Positions 8,225-15,007 of a DNA stretch of 17,385 bases are shown in pieces; within the stretch, counting starts at the first letter, position 1; each line of letters opens with the position of its first letter. Position numbers and translations under genes: made by a program. Under the pieces are notes generated by a model. That model ran no database searches. It was not told where the DNA came from and saw nothing but the letters and a program-made list of their open reading frames with translations. Origin of the DNA: a bacterium. GTDB lineage: Bacteria > Armatimonadota > HRBIN16. The DNA is taken from assembly GCA_025057335.1 (NCBI GenBank), contig JANWXG010000028.1, forward strand, positions 1 to 17,385. The letters are read 5' to 3'.

Positions 8225-9079
8225 ATGGAGCAGTGGCAGAGCAAGATGGAACGGCTGACCGCCATCCTGCGAGAGATGGGCAGCGTGGCGGTGGGATACT
8301 CGGGTGGCGTGGACAGCACCCTGCTGATGCATACGGCGCATGAGGTGCTGGGCGAACGCGCTCTGGCGGTGATTGGCGACTCGGAAGCCTTCCCTGCGGG
8401 CGAGATTGAGCAGGCATGCCAGCTGGCGCAGCAGCGCGGCTGGCGCTACGTGGTGGTGCGCACACACGAGCTGAGCAATCCGCACTTTCGCGTGAACAAC
8501 CCCGACCGCTGCTACCACTGTAAGACGGAGCTTTTCAGTGTGATGCGCCAAGTGGCGGACGAGCACGGCATCCGGTGGATTGCGGACGGCTCGCACGCAG
8601 GCGACGAGGGCGACTACCGCCCCGGGATGCGCGCAGCGGCGGAGCTGGGCGTGCGCAGCCCCCTGCGCGAGGCAGGCTTCACGAAGGAAGAAATCCGTCA
8701 GGCGGCTCGGGCAGCGGGACTGCCCAACTGGGATAAGCCTTCGTTTGCATGTCTCTCCTCGCGCTTCCCCTACGGCACGGTCATCACCCCCGAACTGCTG
8801 GCGCAGGTGGACGCGGCAGAGCGGTGTCTGCGCGAGCTGGGCTTTCGGCAGTTTCGCGTGCGCCATCACGACACCATCGCGCGTATTGAGGTGGAAAGGG
8901 CAGACCTGGTGCGCGTGGTGGAGCTGGCAGACATCATCGTGGCGCGGTTTCGAGAGATTGGCTACCTGTATGTGACTCTGGACCTAGCAGGCTACCGCAC
9001 AGGGAGCCTGAACGAGCCCCTGCGCCGACAGGGGCTGATCCCCGCCAGCGCCGTGGAGGTGAAGACGAGTGGACGTTAA
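8225..9079 (+). CDS. larE: ATP-dependent sulfur transferase LarE (three-cysteine type)
   Basis: 284 residues. LarE adenylates pyridinium-3,5-biscarboxylate mononucleotide and converts its carboxylates to thiocarboxylates on the way to the nickel-pincer (NPN) cofactor of lactate racemase and relatives. The PP-loop SGGVDS is at 26-31, followed by the usual TLLMHTAHEVLG helix, and NWDKPSFACLSSRFPYG (168-184) carries Cys176, aligned with the sacrificial cysteine of the Lactiplantibacillus enzyme. Cys96 and Cys99 (RCYHCK) give three conserved cysteines, the pattern of LarE proteins that use a [4Fe-4S] cluster as sulfur carrier. ATG 8225 has GGAGGAG five bases upstream; the frame is open upstream but overlaps the carboxypeptidase. 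The larB start lies within its last 11 bases. Confidence 0.93.
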   Translation: MEQWQSKMERLTAILREMGSVAVGYSGGVDSTLLMHTAHEVLGERALAVIGDSEAFPAGEIEQACQLAQQRGWRYVVVRTHELSNPHFRVNNPDRCYHCKTELFSVMRQVADEHGIRWIADGSHAGDEGDYRPGMRAAAELGVRSPLREAGFTKEEIRQAARAAGLPNWDKPSFACLSSRFPYGTVITPELLAQVDAAERCLRELGFRQFRVRHHDTIARIEVERADLVRVVELADIIVARFREIGYLYVTLDLAGYRTGSLNEPLRRQGLIPASAVEVKTSGR

Positions 9080-9824
9080 GGCGCTACAGGAGCTGCTGCA
9101 GGCAGTTCGGGAGGGCAAGCTGTCAGTGGACGATGCGCTGCAGCGCTTACGCGCTCTGCCCTACGAGAACCTGGAGTTTGCCCGTGTGGACACCCACCGC
9201 GCCCTGCGCAAGGGCTTCCCCGAGGTGGTTTTCTGTCAGGGGAAGACGCCCGAACAGGTGCTGGCGATTCTGGAGAGGCTGAGCGAGCTACATCGCAAGG
9301 TGCTGGCGACGCGAGCTGCCCCCGACCTAGCGAGGCAGGTGCAGGAGCGTTTTCCTCAGGCGCGCTACCATGAGGCGGCGCGCATCCTTGTGCTCGGCGA
9401 AGGGGAGGCAACAGTGCGCCCACCGCAAGACCGCTATGTGCTGGTAGTGGCGGCGGGCACTTCCGACCTGCCCGTTGCGGAGGAGGCTGCGGTGACCGCT
9501 GCGGAGATGGGCAGCCGAGTGGAGAGGCTCTACGACGTGGGAGTGGCGGGGCTACATCGCCTGCTGTCCCAGTCCGAGAAGCTGTTCTCGGCGCAGGTGT
9601 TAGTGGTGGTGGCAGGGATGGAGGGAGCGCTGCCCAGCGTGGTAGGCGGGCTGGTGAGCCGTCCCGTGATTGCTGTGCCCACCAGTGTGGGCTACGGCGC
9701 GCACTTTGGCGGGCTGGCGCCGCTGCTGACCATGCTTAACTCGTGTGCGCCCGGCGTGGCGGTGGTGAACATCGACAACGGCTTCGGAGCGGGCTATCTG
9801 GCGCATCTTATTAACTGCGGTTGA
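9069..9824 (+). CDS. larB: Pyridinium-3,5-biscarboxylate mononucleotide synthase LarB
   Basis: 251 residues, full length. LarB carboxylates and hydrolyses nicotinate adenine dinucleotide to P2CMN, the first committed step of NPN cofactor synthesis, and resembles PurE. Features: N-terminal helical part with LRALPYENLEFARVDTHRALRKGFPEVVFCQGKTPEQV (28-65), then the PurE-like core VLVVAAGTSDLPVAEEA (124-140), YGAHFGGLAPLLTMLNSCAPGVAVVNIDNGFGAGYLA with Cys226 in the position of the reported catalytic cysteine. The GTG start overlaps larE by 11 bases, so the two are translationally coupled. No larC (nickel insertion) and no larA are in the window; the next gene is convergent. Confidence 0.95.
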   Translation: MDVKALQELLQAVREGKLSVDDALQRLRALPYENLEFARVDTHRALRKGFPEVVFCQGKTPEQVLAILERLSELHRKVLATRAAPDLARQVQERFPQARYHEAARILVLGEGEATVRPPQDRYVLVVAAGTSDLPVAEEAAVTAAEMGSRVERLYDVGVAGLHRLLSQSEKLFSAQVLVVVAGMEGALPSVVGGLVSRPVIAVPTSVGYGAHFGGLAPLLTMLNSCAPGVAVVNIDNGFGAGYLAHLINCG

Positions 9825-9836
9825 CCGAAGGCGCCT

Positions 9837-9876
9837 ATAAGGGGCATGCCCCGTTATCAGAGCCTTCCCTCTCTGA
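9837..9876. terminator. Tandem hairpins between convergent genes
   Basis: First hairpin 9837-9857: ATAA-GGGG, loop CATG, CCCC-G-TTAT, an eight-pair stem with one bulged G. Second hairpin 9857-9876: TCAGAG and CTCTGA arms around eight bases. They lie between the ends of larB (plus) and the unknown exported protein (minus), so they probably end transcription from one or both sides. There is no long T-run. Confidence 0.55.
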
Positions 9877-9921
9877 AGAATAGCTCGCACAGACAAGGTT
9901 GCCCTTGCGTCGGCGACCGTT

Positions 9922-11637
9922 CTACCACCTTATCGCCCGGATAGCGCCCTGTCCGAACATCCGCCTTATCGCCTGTGCTTCCACATTGTCCTCCGCCGTG
10001 TAGCGCAGACGATAAGGCGTGATGCGCTCCGTGCAAGTGAGCCACGCCTCCCCCTGTACACCGCCCCATTCCGCTGTCCCCCCGTCTGGCAGCGTGACAG
10101 GAAGGGGCAGGGCAAGGAGGCGCATCTCCTCAGGCTCGCGACCGCGCTCCATCCGCTGCTGACGGTCATACAGGCGCATTAGCAGTGCAAGATACTCCGG
10201 TAGCCAGCGGCGGTAAAATGGGGTATCGGGGATGTATAGGGTCAACCGCCGATAGGTTGCCGTGAGCCAGCGCGTGTTCATCTCAGGATTTCTGGCGTGG
10301 AGGGTGACCACCTGGTTCGCCATCAGACGGAAGTGCAGGGAGGAGCCGTCGCGGGATTGCGGAGGGGGCGAGAGAGTCGTAATCTCGCCCGTGCCCTCTG
10401 GCAGGTGCACACTGACCTCCGTTCCCTCGGGCAGTGTGCCCAGTGGGGAAAGCGAGCGAAAATGGAACCGTTCTCTGTATTCGGAGGCATGGCGGGTCAT
10501 CGGCACATTGTATGCGGCGTCGGGCCAGCGGAAGCGCGCGGTTGCCTGCTCGCCCGTCGGCTGAAGCAGGAGCACCTGTGCATGGCGCAACTCCAGCTGG
10601 GAAAGATACTCGTACACGGGCGGCAGCAGGGAGTATCGCGCCCCCTCCACCTGCAGTCCCTCCGCCGTGAAAGGCACGGGCAAGGTTGCCGCCCCTGACA
10701 CTGTGACCTCTACCTCAGCAGAGCCATCCTGATGCAGGCGATACGTCCACTGTTGCGCTAAGGGCGCGGGTTTCTCACGCGAGAGCGACAGGCTGACTGC
10801 GACGTGAAACGCCCCCTCGACGCCATCATGTGTGCTGTCGTGTTCTATCCGCAGGCGATATTCGCCAGAGGGTAGCCGACACTCCAGCCGAGGGAACCGC
10901 TGTGGCTCAGGCGTGGGAAAGTGCCACACGGTCTGCCAACCCTCTCTCTCCTTGCGTTGCAGCGATGCCCGTACCGCCAGACCGCGCGTATCGACGCATC
11001 CCACCAGCCACCAGTCAGAGCGTTCGCGCGGCACCACGAAGTGCAGTTCACCTGTCTGCCCCCTTGAGGAGGGCAAAGGCGGCTTCAGCTGTAGCCGCCA
11101 GACGCCTGCTGCTAGTGCATCGATGTCTGGGGTGGGCGGAGGCGGGGACGGCAGGCGATATTCCCATTCTGGGCGGTTGCCGTCCAGCAGGCGGTACAGC
11201 TCAGCGATGCGTTCCTTCGCCTGTCGGCGCAGAGGCGGTTCGGCGCGGGAGACCTCTACCAGACGCTTCCACGCTTGCAGCTCCAGCCTCTCTCTGCCCG
11301 CCACACGCGCCATCTGCGCACGCAGCTGGTATATGCGCGGATGGGTCTCGTCCAGCTTCTGGGCGACTGTCAGCCGTTCGGCAGCCTCGCTCTCCCTGCC
11401 TGCTTGCCAGAGCCGTTCTGCTTCACGCACCAGTCTGTCTGCCTGGGCAGAGGGAGCGGATAGGGCGCGCCGTCCCTGCACAGTGTCGCGGCTGTGTGCA
11501 AAGAGGGAACTGAGCAGCAGAAAGAGCGCGCTGCAAAATGCCAGAGAGAGGCGGAGGGAGCTCCTGCCGCTTCCAGCTCTGCCCTGTGCAGAGGGGAGCA
11601 GACCTCTACCTACTCCAGAAACACGGGTTGTGTCCAT
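9922..11637 (-). CDS. Large exported or membrane-anchored protein of unknown family
   Basis: 571 residues; I do not recognise the family. A hydrophobic stretch at about 29-47 (LRLSLAFCSALFLLLSSLFA) after a basic 28-residue lead looks like a signal anchor or long signal peptide. Residues about 60-155 are helical and TPR-like (LVREAERLWQAGRESEAAERLTVAQKL...HPRIYQLRAQMARV). A Pro-rich linker (SPPPPTP) leads to about 400 residues that look like beta-sandwich modules, with phrases such as LPSGEYRLRIEHDS and LPEGTEVSVHLPEGTGEI. No HExxH, Ser-hydrolase or other catalytic motif is seen. ATG 11637 has GAGAGG five bases upstream and overlaps the end of the PHP-domain gene by 28 bases, so the two act from one transcript. 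Possibly a lattice- or glycan-binding surface protein, but that is a guess. Confidence 0.8.
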   Translation of the reverse strand: MDTTRVSGVGRGLLPSAQGRAGSGRSSLRLSLAFCSALFLLLSSLFAHSRDTVQGRRALSAPSAQADRLVREAERLWQAGRESEAAERLTVAQKLDETHPRIYQLRAQMARVAGRERLELQAWKRLVEVSRAEPPLRRQAKERIAELYRLLDGNRPEWEYRLPSPPPPTPDIDALAAGVWRLQLKPPLPSSRGQTGELHFVVPRERSDWWLVGCVDTRGLAVRASLQRKEREGWQTVWHFPTPEPQRFPRLECRLPSGEYRLRIEHDSTHDGVEGAFHVAVSLSLSREKPAPLAQQWTYRLHQDGSAEVEVTVSGAATLPVPFTAEGLQVEGARYSLLPPVYEYLSQLELRHAQVLLLQPTGEQATARFRWPDAAYNVPMTRHASEYRERFHFRSLSPLGTLPEGTEVSVHLPEGTGEITTLSPPPQSRDGSSLHFRLMANQVVTLHARNPEMNTRWLTATYRRLTLYIPDTPFYRRWLPEYLALLMRLYDRQQRMERGREPEEMRLLALPLPVTLPDGGTAEWGGVQGEAWLTCTERITPYRLRYTAEDNVEAQAIRRMFGQGAIRAIRW

Positions 11638-12467
11638 GCGAACCTCTCTCCCTCGCCGACTGCTTCCACACGAGCGTAGCCCTCCGCCTTACTCAGCGAA
11701 AAAGTCGCCCGAGCGCCGTGCGCCTGTTCTACCACCCGCCCATGCAACGAGATAAGGCGTATTTCGCGCGCGTCTCTCGTGCTCACCCGAAAGTAACCGT
11801 CTTCCACCACAATCTCCTCGATGACCACGCCTGTGGAGGCGTAGAACCTTCCTGTCTTCAGCGCCTCCAGCACCGCCTCTTGGCTTCGCTCCCGCGCGTG
11901 CACAGCGTTCCAGGCGGAGCCTATCTGCTTCACCCAGTGAGTATCCTCGTTTGCATAGCCCCACACCTGCTTGCCTGCGGAGAGCAGCCGGTCCCAGCGG
12001 TCGAGCGCGTAGGGGCTCCCCTGTAGATACTCGATCACGTTGTTGTAGATTTCGATACCGTGATAGCGTTCCAGGTGGAGCAGCTGCGAGTCGCGCCAGT
12101 GCTCCCTGCTTTCGCCCCAGTTGGGATGATTGAGGATAACCAGCCCGCCCGCCTGCACGGTAAGGTCGATGACTGACTGGTAGCTGAGGTCCAGGGGTAG
12201 GGTAGAGGTGACGTGGATGCGCAAGAGGTGCTGTTGGGCGCTGTGTTCCACGCCCGACAGGAACAGAATCGGCGGCACGCTCCCTTCGTGAGGCTGTGCG
12301 ATGAGGTCGTGGTCGGTGAGCGCGGCGAAGTCGTAGCCGCGTTGTGCGAACGCCTCCAGCGTGTCTTCGGGAGACAGCTCCCCGTCGCTCAGGGTGGTAT
12401 GGGCGTGCAGGTTGCCTCTGAGCCAGAGCGGGCAGCGTTGTGCATATGGATTGTATCGTATCGGCAT
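11610..12467 (-). CDS. PHP-domain metal-dependent hydrolase (CehA/McbA family)
   Basis: 285 residues. The PHP motifs are clear: GNLHAHTTLSDG (18-29) with the first metal-binding His pair, ALTDHD (49-54) with Asp/His ligands, then SGVEHS (71-76), ILNHPNWG (111-118) and GYANEDTHW with the distal Asp/His. This layout matches the CehA/McbA group, which includes carbaryl hydrolase and many uncharacterised phosphoesterases. The C-terminal about 70 residues form a small beta domain (VVIEEIVVEDGYFRVS...). There is no signal peptide, so it is probably cytoplasmic. The start is ATG 12467 with only a weak GAG upstream. It overlaps the gene for the unknown exported protein by 28 bases. Substrate unknown. 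Confidence 0.9.
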   Translation of the reverse strand: MPIRYNPYAQRCPLWLRGNLHAHTTLSDGELSPEDTLEAFAQRGYDFAALTDHDLIAQPHEGSVPPILFLSGVEHSAQQHLLRIHVTSTLPLDLSYQSVIDLTVQAGGLVILNHPNWGESREHWRDSQLLHLERYHGIEIYNNVIEYLQGSPYALDRWDRLLSAGKQVWGYANEDTHWVKQIGSAWNAVHARERSQEAVLEALKTGRFYASTGVVIEEIVVEDGYFRVSTRDAREIRLISLHGRVVEQAHGARATFSLSKAEGYARVEAVGEGERFAWTQPVFLE

Positions 12468-12486
12468 AGTTCTCGCAGAAAAAGGC

Positions 12487-12574
12487 GCGTGCGAGCCGCA
12501 CTTTGAGCCGTGCCTCCTCAGGTCGCACGCTTGCGCACACAGATTCGCCGAAAGAGCGGAAGCTTCCTGTGTGC
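12487..12574. repeat. Two perfect 8-bp inverted repeats in a divergent promoter region
   Basis: GCGTGCGA (12487-12494) pairs with TCGCACGC (12523-12530), and GCACACAG (12535-12542) pairs with CTGTGTGC (12567-12574). Both sit between the PHP-domain gene and the dehydrogenase gene. The first could fold in the leader of the PHP gene; the second lies upstream of the dehydrogenase promoter and could be an operator. No protein is assigned. Confidence 0.4.
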
Positions 12575-12602
12575 TCGACGACTCTGAGCAACTGATACTA
12601 CA

Positions 12603-12611
12603 TGGTATAAT
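12603..12611 (+). promoter_or_regulatory. Extended -10 promoter of the dehydrogenase gene
   Basis: TGG followed by TATAAT (12606-12611) is a perfect -10 with the TGN extension. No good -35 is found at 16-18 bases upstream, which fits an extended -10 promoter. Transcription would begin near 12618, three bases before the first ATG. Confidence 0.65.
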
Positions 12612-12620
12612 AGCTGTGCT

Positions 12621-13649
12621 ATGGACACGCTACAGATGGGCATATTTGAAGTCGACGAGTGGCAGGCGCAGTATCTGCGGGAAGGGCTACAGCGACTGGG
12701 CATTGCCGACAGGGTGCAGCTGGACTTCGTGCCCCGTCCGCTCGCCCCTGAGGGCTGTGCGCGTTGTGCCGACTACGATGCTATCGCCATTTTCATTGGT
12801 ACGAAGGTGAGCCGTGCCACAGTAGAGGCGTTGCCTCGGCTGCGTCTGATACTCACGATGTCCACAGGCTACGACCACATCGACCTCGACGCCTGTCGCG
12901 AGCGCGGCGTGACGGTGTGTCACGTGCCGCACTACGGGGAGAACACAGTCGCGGAGCATACCTTCGCTCTCATCCTGTCGCTGTCGCGCAAGCTGCACGC
13001 CGCCTATTTCCAGAGCCTACGAGGTGAGTATCAGGCGCGCGCCTTGCAAGGGTTCGACCTCTATGGCAAGACGCTGGGCGTCATCGGAGCGGGCAACATC
13101 GGCTTGCATGTCATCCGTATCGCGCGCGGATTCGGTATGAGGGTGCTCGCCTTCGATACCCGTCCGCAGCGTCTGCTGGCGGACGTGCTGGGGTTCACCT
13201 ACACCGACATGGACACCCTGCTACGCGAGTCGGACATCGTGACGCTGCACGTGCCCGCGACCAAGGCAACCTACCACCTGATTAACCGCGAGACCTTGAG
13301 CAAGATGAAGCGTGGCGCGCTGCTCATCAACACGGCGCGTGGCTCAGTGGTGGATACAGAGGCGCTGTTGTGGGCGCTGGAGGAGGGCATTCTCGCAGGG
13401 GCAGGGCTGGATGTTATCGAGGGCGAGGAGTATATCACAGAGGAGAGCCAGCTCCTCAAAATCCCCCTCGCCGAGCAGACGCTGAAACAGCTAGTGCAGG
13501 CGCAGGCTTTGCTACGGCGCGAAAACGTGGTGTTCACCCCGCACATCGCCTTCAATAGCCGGGAAGCGGTAGAGCGGATTCTGGATACGACGCTAGAGAA
13601 CCTGCACGCCTTCTTGCGTGGCGCTCCGCAGAACGTGGTAGCAGGGTAG
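12621..13649 (+). CDS. NAD-dependent D-2-hydroxyacid dehydrogenase (D-lactate dehydrogenase-like)
   Basis: 342 residues. The enzyme reduces a 2-keto acid to the D-hydroxyacid with NADH. The Rossmann motif GAGNIG is at 156-161; the catalytic set is visible as Arg240 (NTARGS), the Glu region 267-270 (LDVIEGEE) and His308 (FTPHIAFNS). STGYDHIDLDACRERGV (81-97) and YGENTVAEHTFALIL (105-119) are family signatures, and the overall pattern is nearest to D-lactate dehydrogenases. An insert of about 20 residues (TEESQLLKIPLAEQTLKQL, 273-291) precedes the last strand, seen in LdhA-like members. The first ATG is only about 3 bases from the predicted transcript start; Met6 at 12636 is an alternative, also without a ribosome binding site. 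The gene is monocistronic and followed by a repeat mosaic. Confidence 0.93.
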   Translation: MDTLQMGIFEVDEWQAQYLREGLQRLGIADRVQLDFVPRPLAPEGCARCADYDAIAIFIGTKVSRATVEALPRLRLILTMSTGYDHIDLDACRERGVTVCHVPHYGENTVAEHTFALILSLSRKLHAAYFQSLRGEYQARALQGFDLYGKTLGVIGAGNIGLHVIRIARGFGMRVLAFDTRPQRLLADVLGFTYTDMDTLLRESDIVTLHVPATKATYHLINRETLSKMKRGALLINTARGSVVDTEALLWALEEGILAGAGLDVIEGEEYITEESQLLKIPLAEQTLKQLVQAQALLRRENVVFTPHIAFNSREAVERILDTTLENLHAFLRGAPQNVVAG

Positions 13650-13735
13650 CGTACGTAGCAGAGCAGCGCATATGTGTTCTTCGTAGCGCCGCGGCAATGC
13701 CCTCTTACCTCCATCGCAACGGCTGTGTCTCCTCT

Positions 13736-13864
13736 GTAGAATCGCGCTCTACTGTGACCACTGATGGACGCGACAGAGCGCGTCCCTCCAATCTGCGCAA
13801 ACAGGTTTTGGAGGGTCACGCTCCGTCGTGACCACTGATGGACGCGACAGAGCGCGTCCCTCCA
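13736..13864. repeat. Paired hairpin repeats, duplicated with a 74-base period
   Basis: An exact 37-base direct repeat occurs at 13754-13790 and 13828-13864. Each holds a perfect hairpin, GGACGCG-6-CGCGTCC, at 13766-13785 and 13840-13859. Just before the second copy lies GGTCACG-6-CGTGACC (13814-13833), the same repeat unit in the opposite orientation; a degenerate version (16/24 by eye) is at 13736-13759 before the first copy. So two head-to-head pairs stand in tandem, like a BIME. The stem variants differ by compensating base pairs. Confidence 0.8.
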
Positions 13865-13879
13865 GACAGTGATGATGGC

Positions 13880-13905
13880 GGACGCAACGGGGCGCGCTCC
13901 TTCAA
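13880..13905 (-). repeat. Degenerate member of the GGAGGG hairpin repeat family
   Basis: Read on the minus strand this begins TTGAAGGAGCGCGC and ends GCGTCC, resembling the minus-oriented units at 13766-13790 and 13840-13864, followed similarly by a CCATCA-like segment. The stem is imperfect. Confidence 0.5.
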
Positions 13906-13958
13906 GGGGAAAGCCTGCGAGGAGGAGAAGGGTTCTGCCCAGCAGAGCCAGTGGTAGT

Positions 13959-13976
13959 GAAGCACGTGAGTGCTTC
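13959..13976. repeat. Perfect 7-bp hairpin
   Basis: GAAGCAC, loop GTGA, GTGCTTC. It could help end transcription of the dehydrogenase gene about 300 bases upstream, but it has no T-run and may be another repeat remnant. Confidence 0.4.
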
Positions 13977-13977
13977 C

Positions 13978-14008
13978 TGTGGAGGGCGAGGCTCCAGCCG
14001 AGCCGTCC
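13978..14008 (+). repeat. Divergent plus-oriented GGAGGG hairpin unit
   Basis: TGGAGGGCGAGGCTCC followed by a right arm ending CCGAGCC. It shares GGAGGG and GCTCC with the unit at 13810-13833. The stem GGCGAGG/CCGAGCC pairs at five of seven positions, with two adjacent G-A mismatches in the middle. Confidence 0.5.
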
Positions 14009-14013
14009 TCTCT

Positions 14014-14229
14014 GTCATGCTGAGCCGCAGGCGAAGTATCTCGTTTTTCTGTCATGCTGAGCGACAGCGAAGCATCTGAGTTTCTTCGCTTCGCTCAGAA
14101 TGACAACGAGGCGCACTGACGTGCGTGACTGTCATTCTGAGCGCTAGCGAAGAATCTCATCCTCCCCGTCATGCTGAACAGAGTGAAGCATCTGAGAGAT
14201 TCTTCTGCGCTCAGAATGACAACGAGGCG
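14014..14229. repeat. Cluster of GTCATNCTGAGC-type dispersed repeats forming large hairpins
   Basis: Four plus-oriented copies start with GTCATGCTGA or GTCATTCTGA at 14014, 14051, 14131 and 14168, each about 30 bases and ending in a GAAG-ATC type segment. Two inverted copies end with CTCAGAATGAC at 14081-14104 and 14198-14220. Pairs 14051-14104 and 14168-14220 can fold into long imperfect hairpins. A 21-base direct repeat (14093-14113 and 14209-14229) covers the end of each inverted copy plus AACGAGGCG. From memory, very similar repeats are scattered through unrelated bacterial genomes. Confidence 0.8.
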
Positions 14230-14358
14230 AGGGCATCTTCGCTGCGTTCGTTTGTGTTTACTGTATCAAAGGTAGGAAGTGAAAGATATACTGTCCTGAT
14301 GAGGAAATATCGTCTCGTCACAGCCAGCAGCATCTGACCACAGTGCGCAGAACAACGC
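14230..14358. other. Remainder of the 709-base gene-free stretch
   Basis: With 13650-13735 and the repeats, this completes a gene-free region of 709 bases between convergent genes. It is somewhat AT-richer than its surroundings. I see no gene, promoter with both boxes, or terminator here. Confidence 0.4.
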
Positions 14359-14994
14359 TTACTCTTCCCGCAGCAGCCGCTCGACGTCCCGCACTAGCTG
14401 GCGTACCTGCTCTAGGTCCAGTCCGCTGTAGTAGCCGCGAATCCGTCCCTCCCTATCCACGAGCACCAGCTTCTCGCTGTGGATGAAGTCGTGCTTGGTG
14501 CCCTGAATGTACTCGGGGGTATCTTCTGCCGCCAGCTTGAAGCCCTTTCGTGCCAAACGGTAGATATCCGCCTTGCTACCCGTGACGAACGTCCACGTGT
14601 CGGGCGAGGCTCCCTTCGTCCGCGCGTATTCAGCCAGCACTTGCGGAGTGTCGTGTTCGGGGTCTACCGTGAACGACACGAGGCGTACCTGCGGTCGGTC
14701 TTTCAGTGCTGCGTACACCTCTGTGGCGACGTTCTCCTGCATGATGGGGCAGATGCTGCGACAGGTCGTGAAGAAGAAGTTTGCCACCCACACTTTGCCA
14801 CGCAGGTCATCTAGGCTAATCGGCTCCCCTGTGTGCGCGGTCAGCTGGAACGGGGGCAACGTGCCGTAAACGGGCAAAGATTGCGCGGGAACCAGCTCCA
14901 CCTTCGCCCGACGCGAGTGCACGTAAGACACAATCAGCAGCAACACTGCGGCTATCAGCACTCCCCAGCTGGCAATCCGAATCGCCCAGCGCAT
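14359..14994 (-). CDS. SCO1/SenC family copper chaperone
   Basis: 211 residues. SCO proteins deliver copper to the CuA site of cytochrome c oxidase, or keep its cysteines reduced. There is one N-terminal membrane anchor (residues about 4-24) and then a thioredoxin-like domain facing the periplasm. The copper ligands are all present: Cys78 and Cys82 in FFFTTCRSICP, and His172 in DFIHSEKLVLVD. VSFTVDPEHDTP (106-117) is also typical. ATG 14994 has AGGAGGGG six bases upstream and begins 13 bases after the end of ctaB, so both come from one transcript. It is the last gene before the repeat mosaic. Confidence 0.94.
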   Translation of the reverse strand: MRWAIRIASWGVLIAAVLLLIVSYVHSRRAKVELVPAQSLPVYGTLPPFQLTAHTGEPISLDDLRGKVWVANFFFTTCRSICPIMQENVATEVYAALKDRPQVRLVSFTVDPEHDTPQVLAEYARTKGASPDTWTFVTGSKADIYRLARKGFKLAAEDTPEYIQGTKHDFIHSEKLVLVDREGRIRGYYSGLDLEQVRQLVRDVERLLREE

Positions 14995-15007
14995 AGCACA
15001 CCCCTCC

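Noticed and set aside
10832..11755. 307-codon plus-strand reading frame
   Set aside because: It lies antisense to the 571-residue protein and the PHP gene, is dominated by Arg, Ser and Ala as expected for a shadow frame, and has no domain.
13754..13864. Two identical 37-base repeats separated by exactly 37 bases, like a minimal CRISPR array
   Set aside because: The spacer itself contains an inverted relative of the repeat, degenerate copies lie nearby, and there is no cas gene. It fits a BIME-like repeat pair.
13650..14358. Several plus and minus reading frames of 60-180 codons in the repeat mosaic
   Set aside because: They run through hairpin repeats, have repeat-derived sequence such as repeated SASEES-like peptides, and lack ribosome binding sites.
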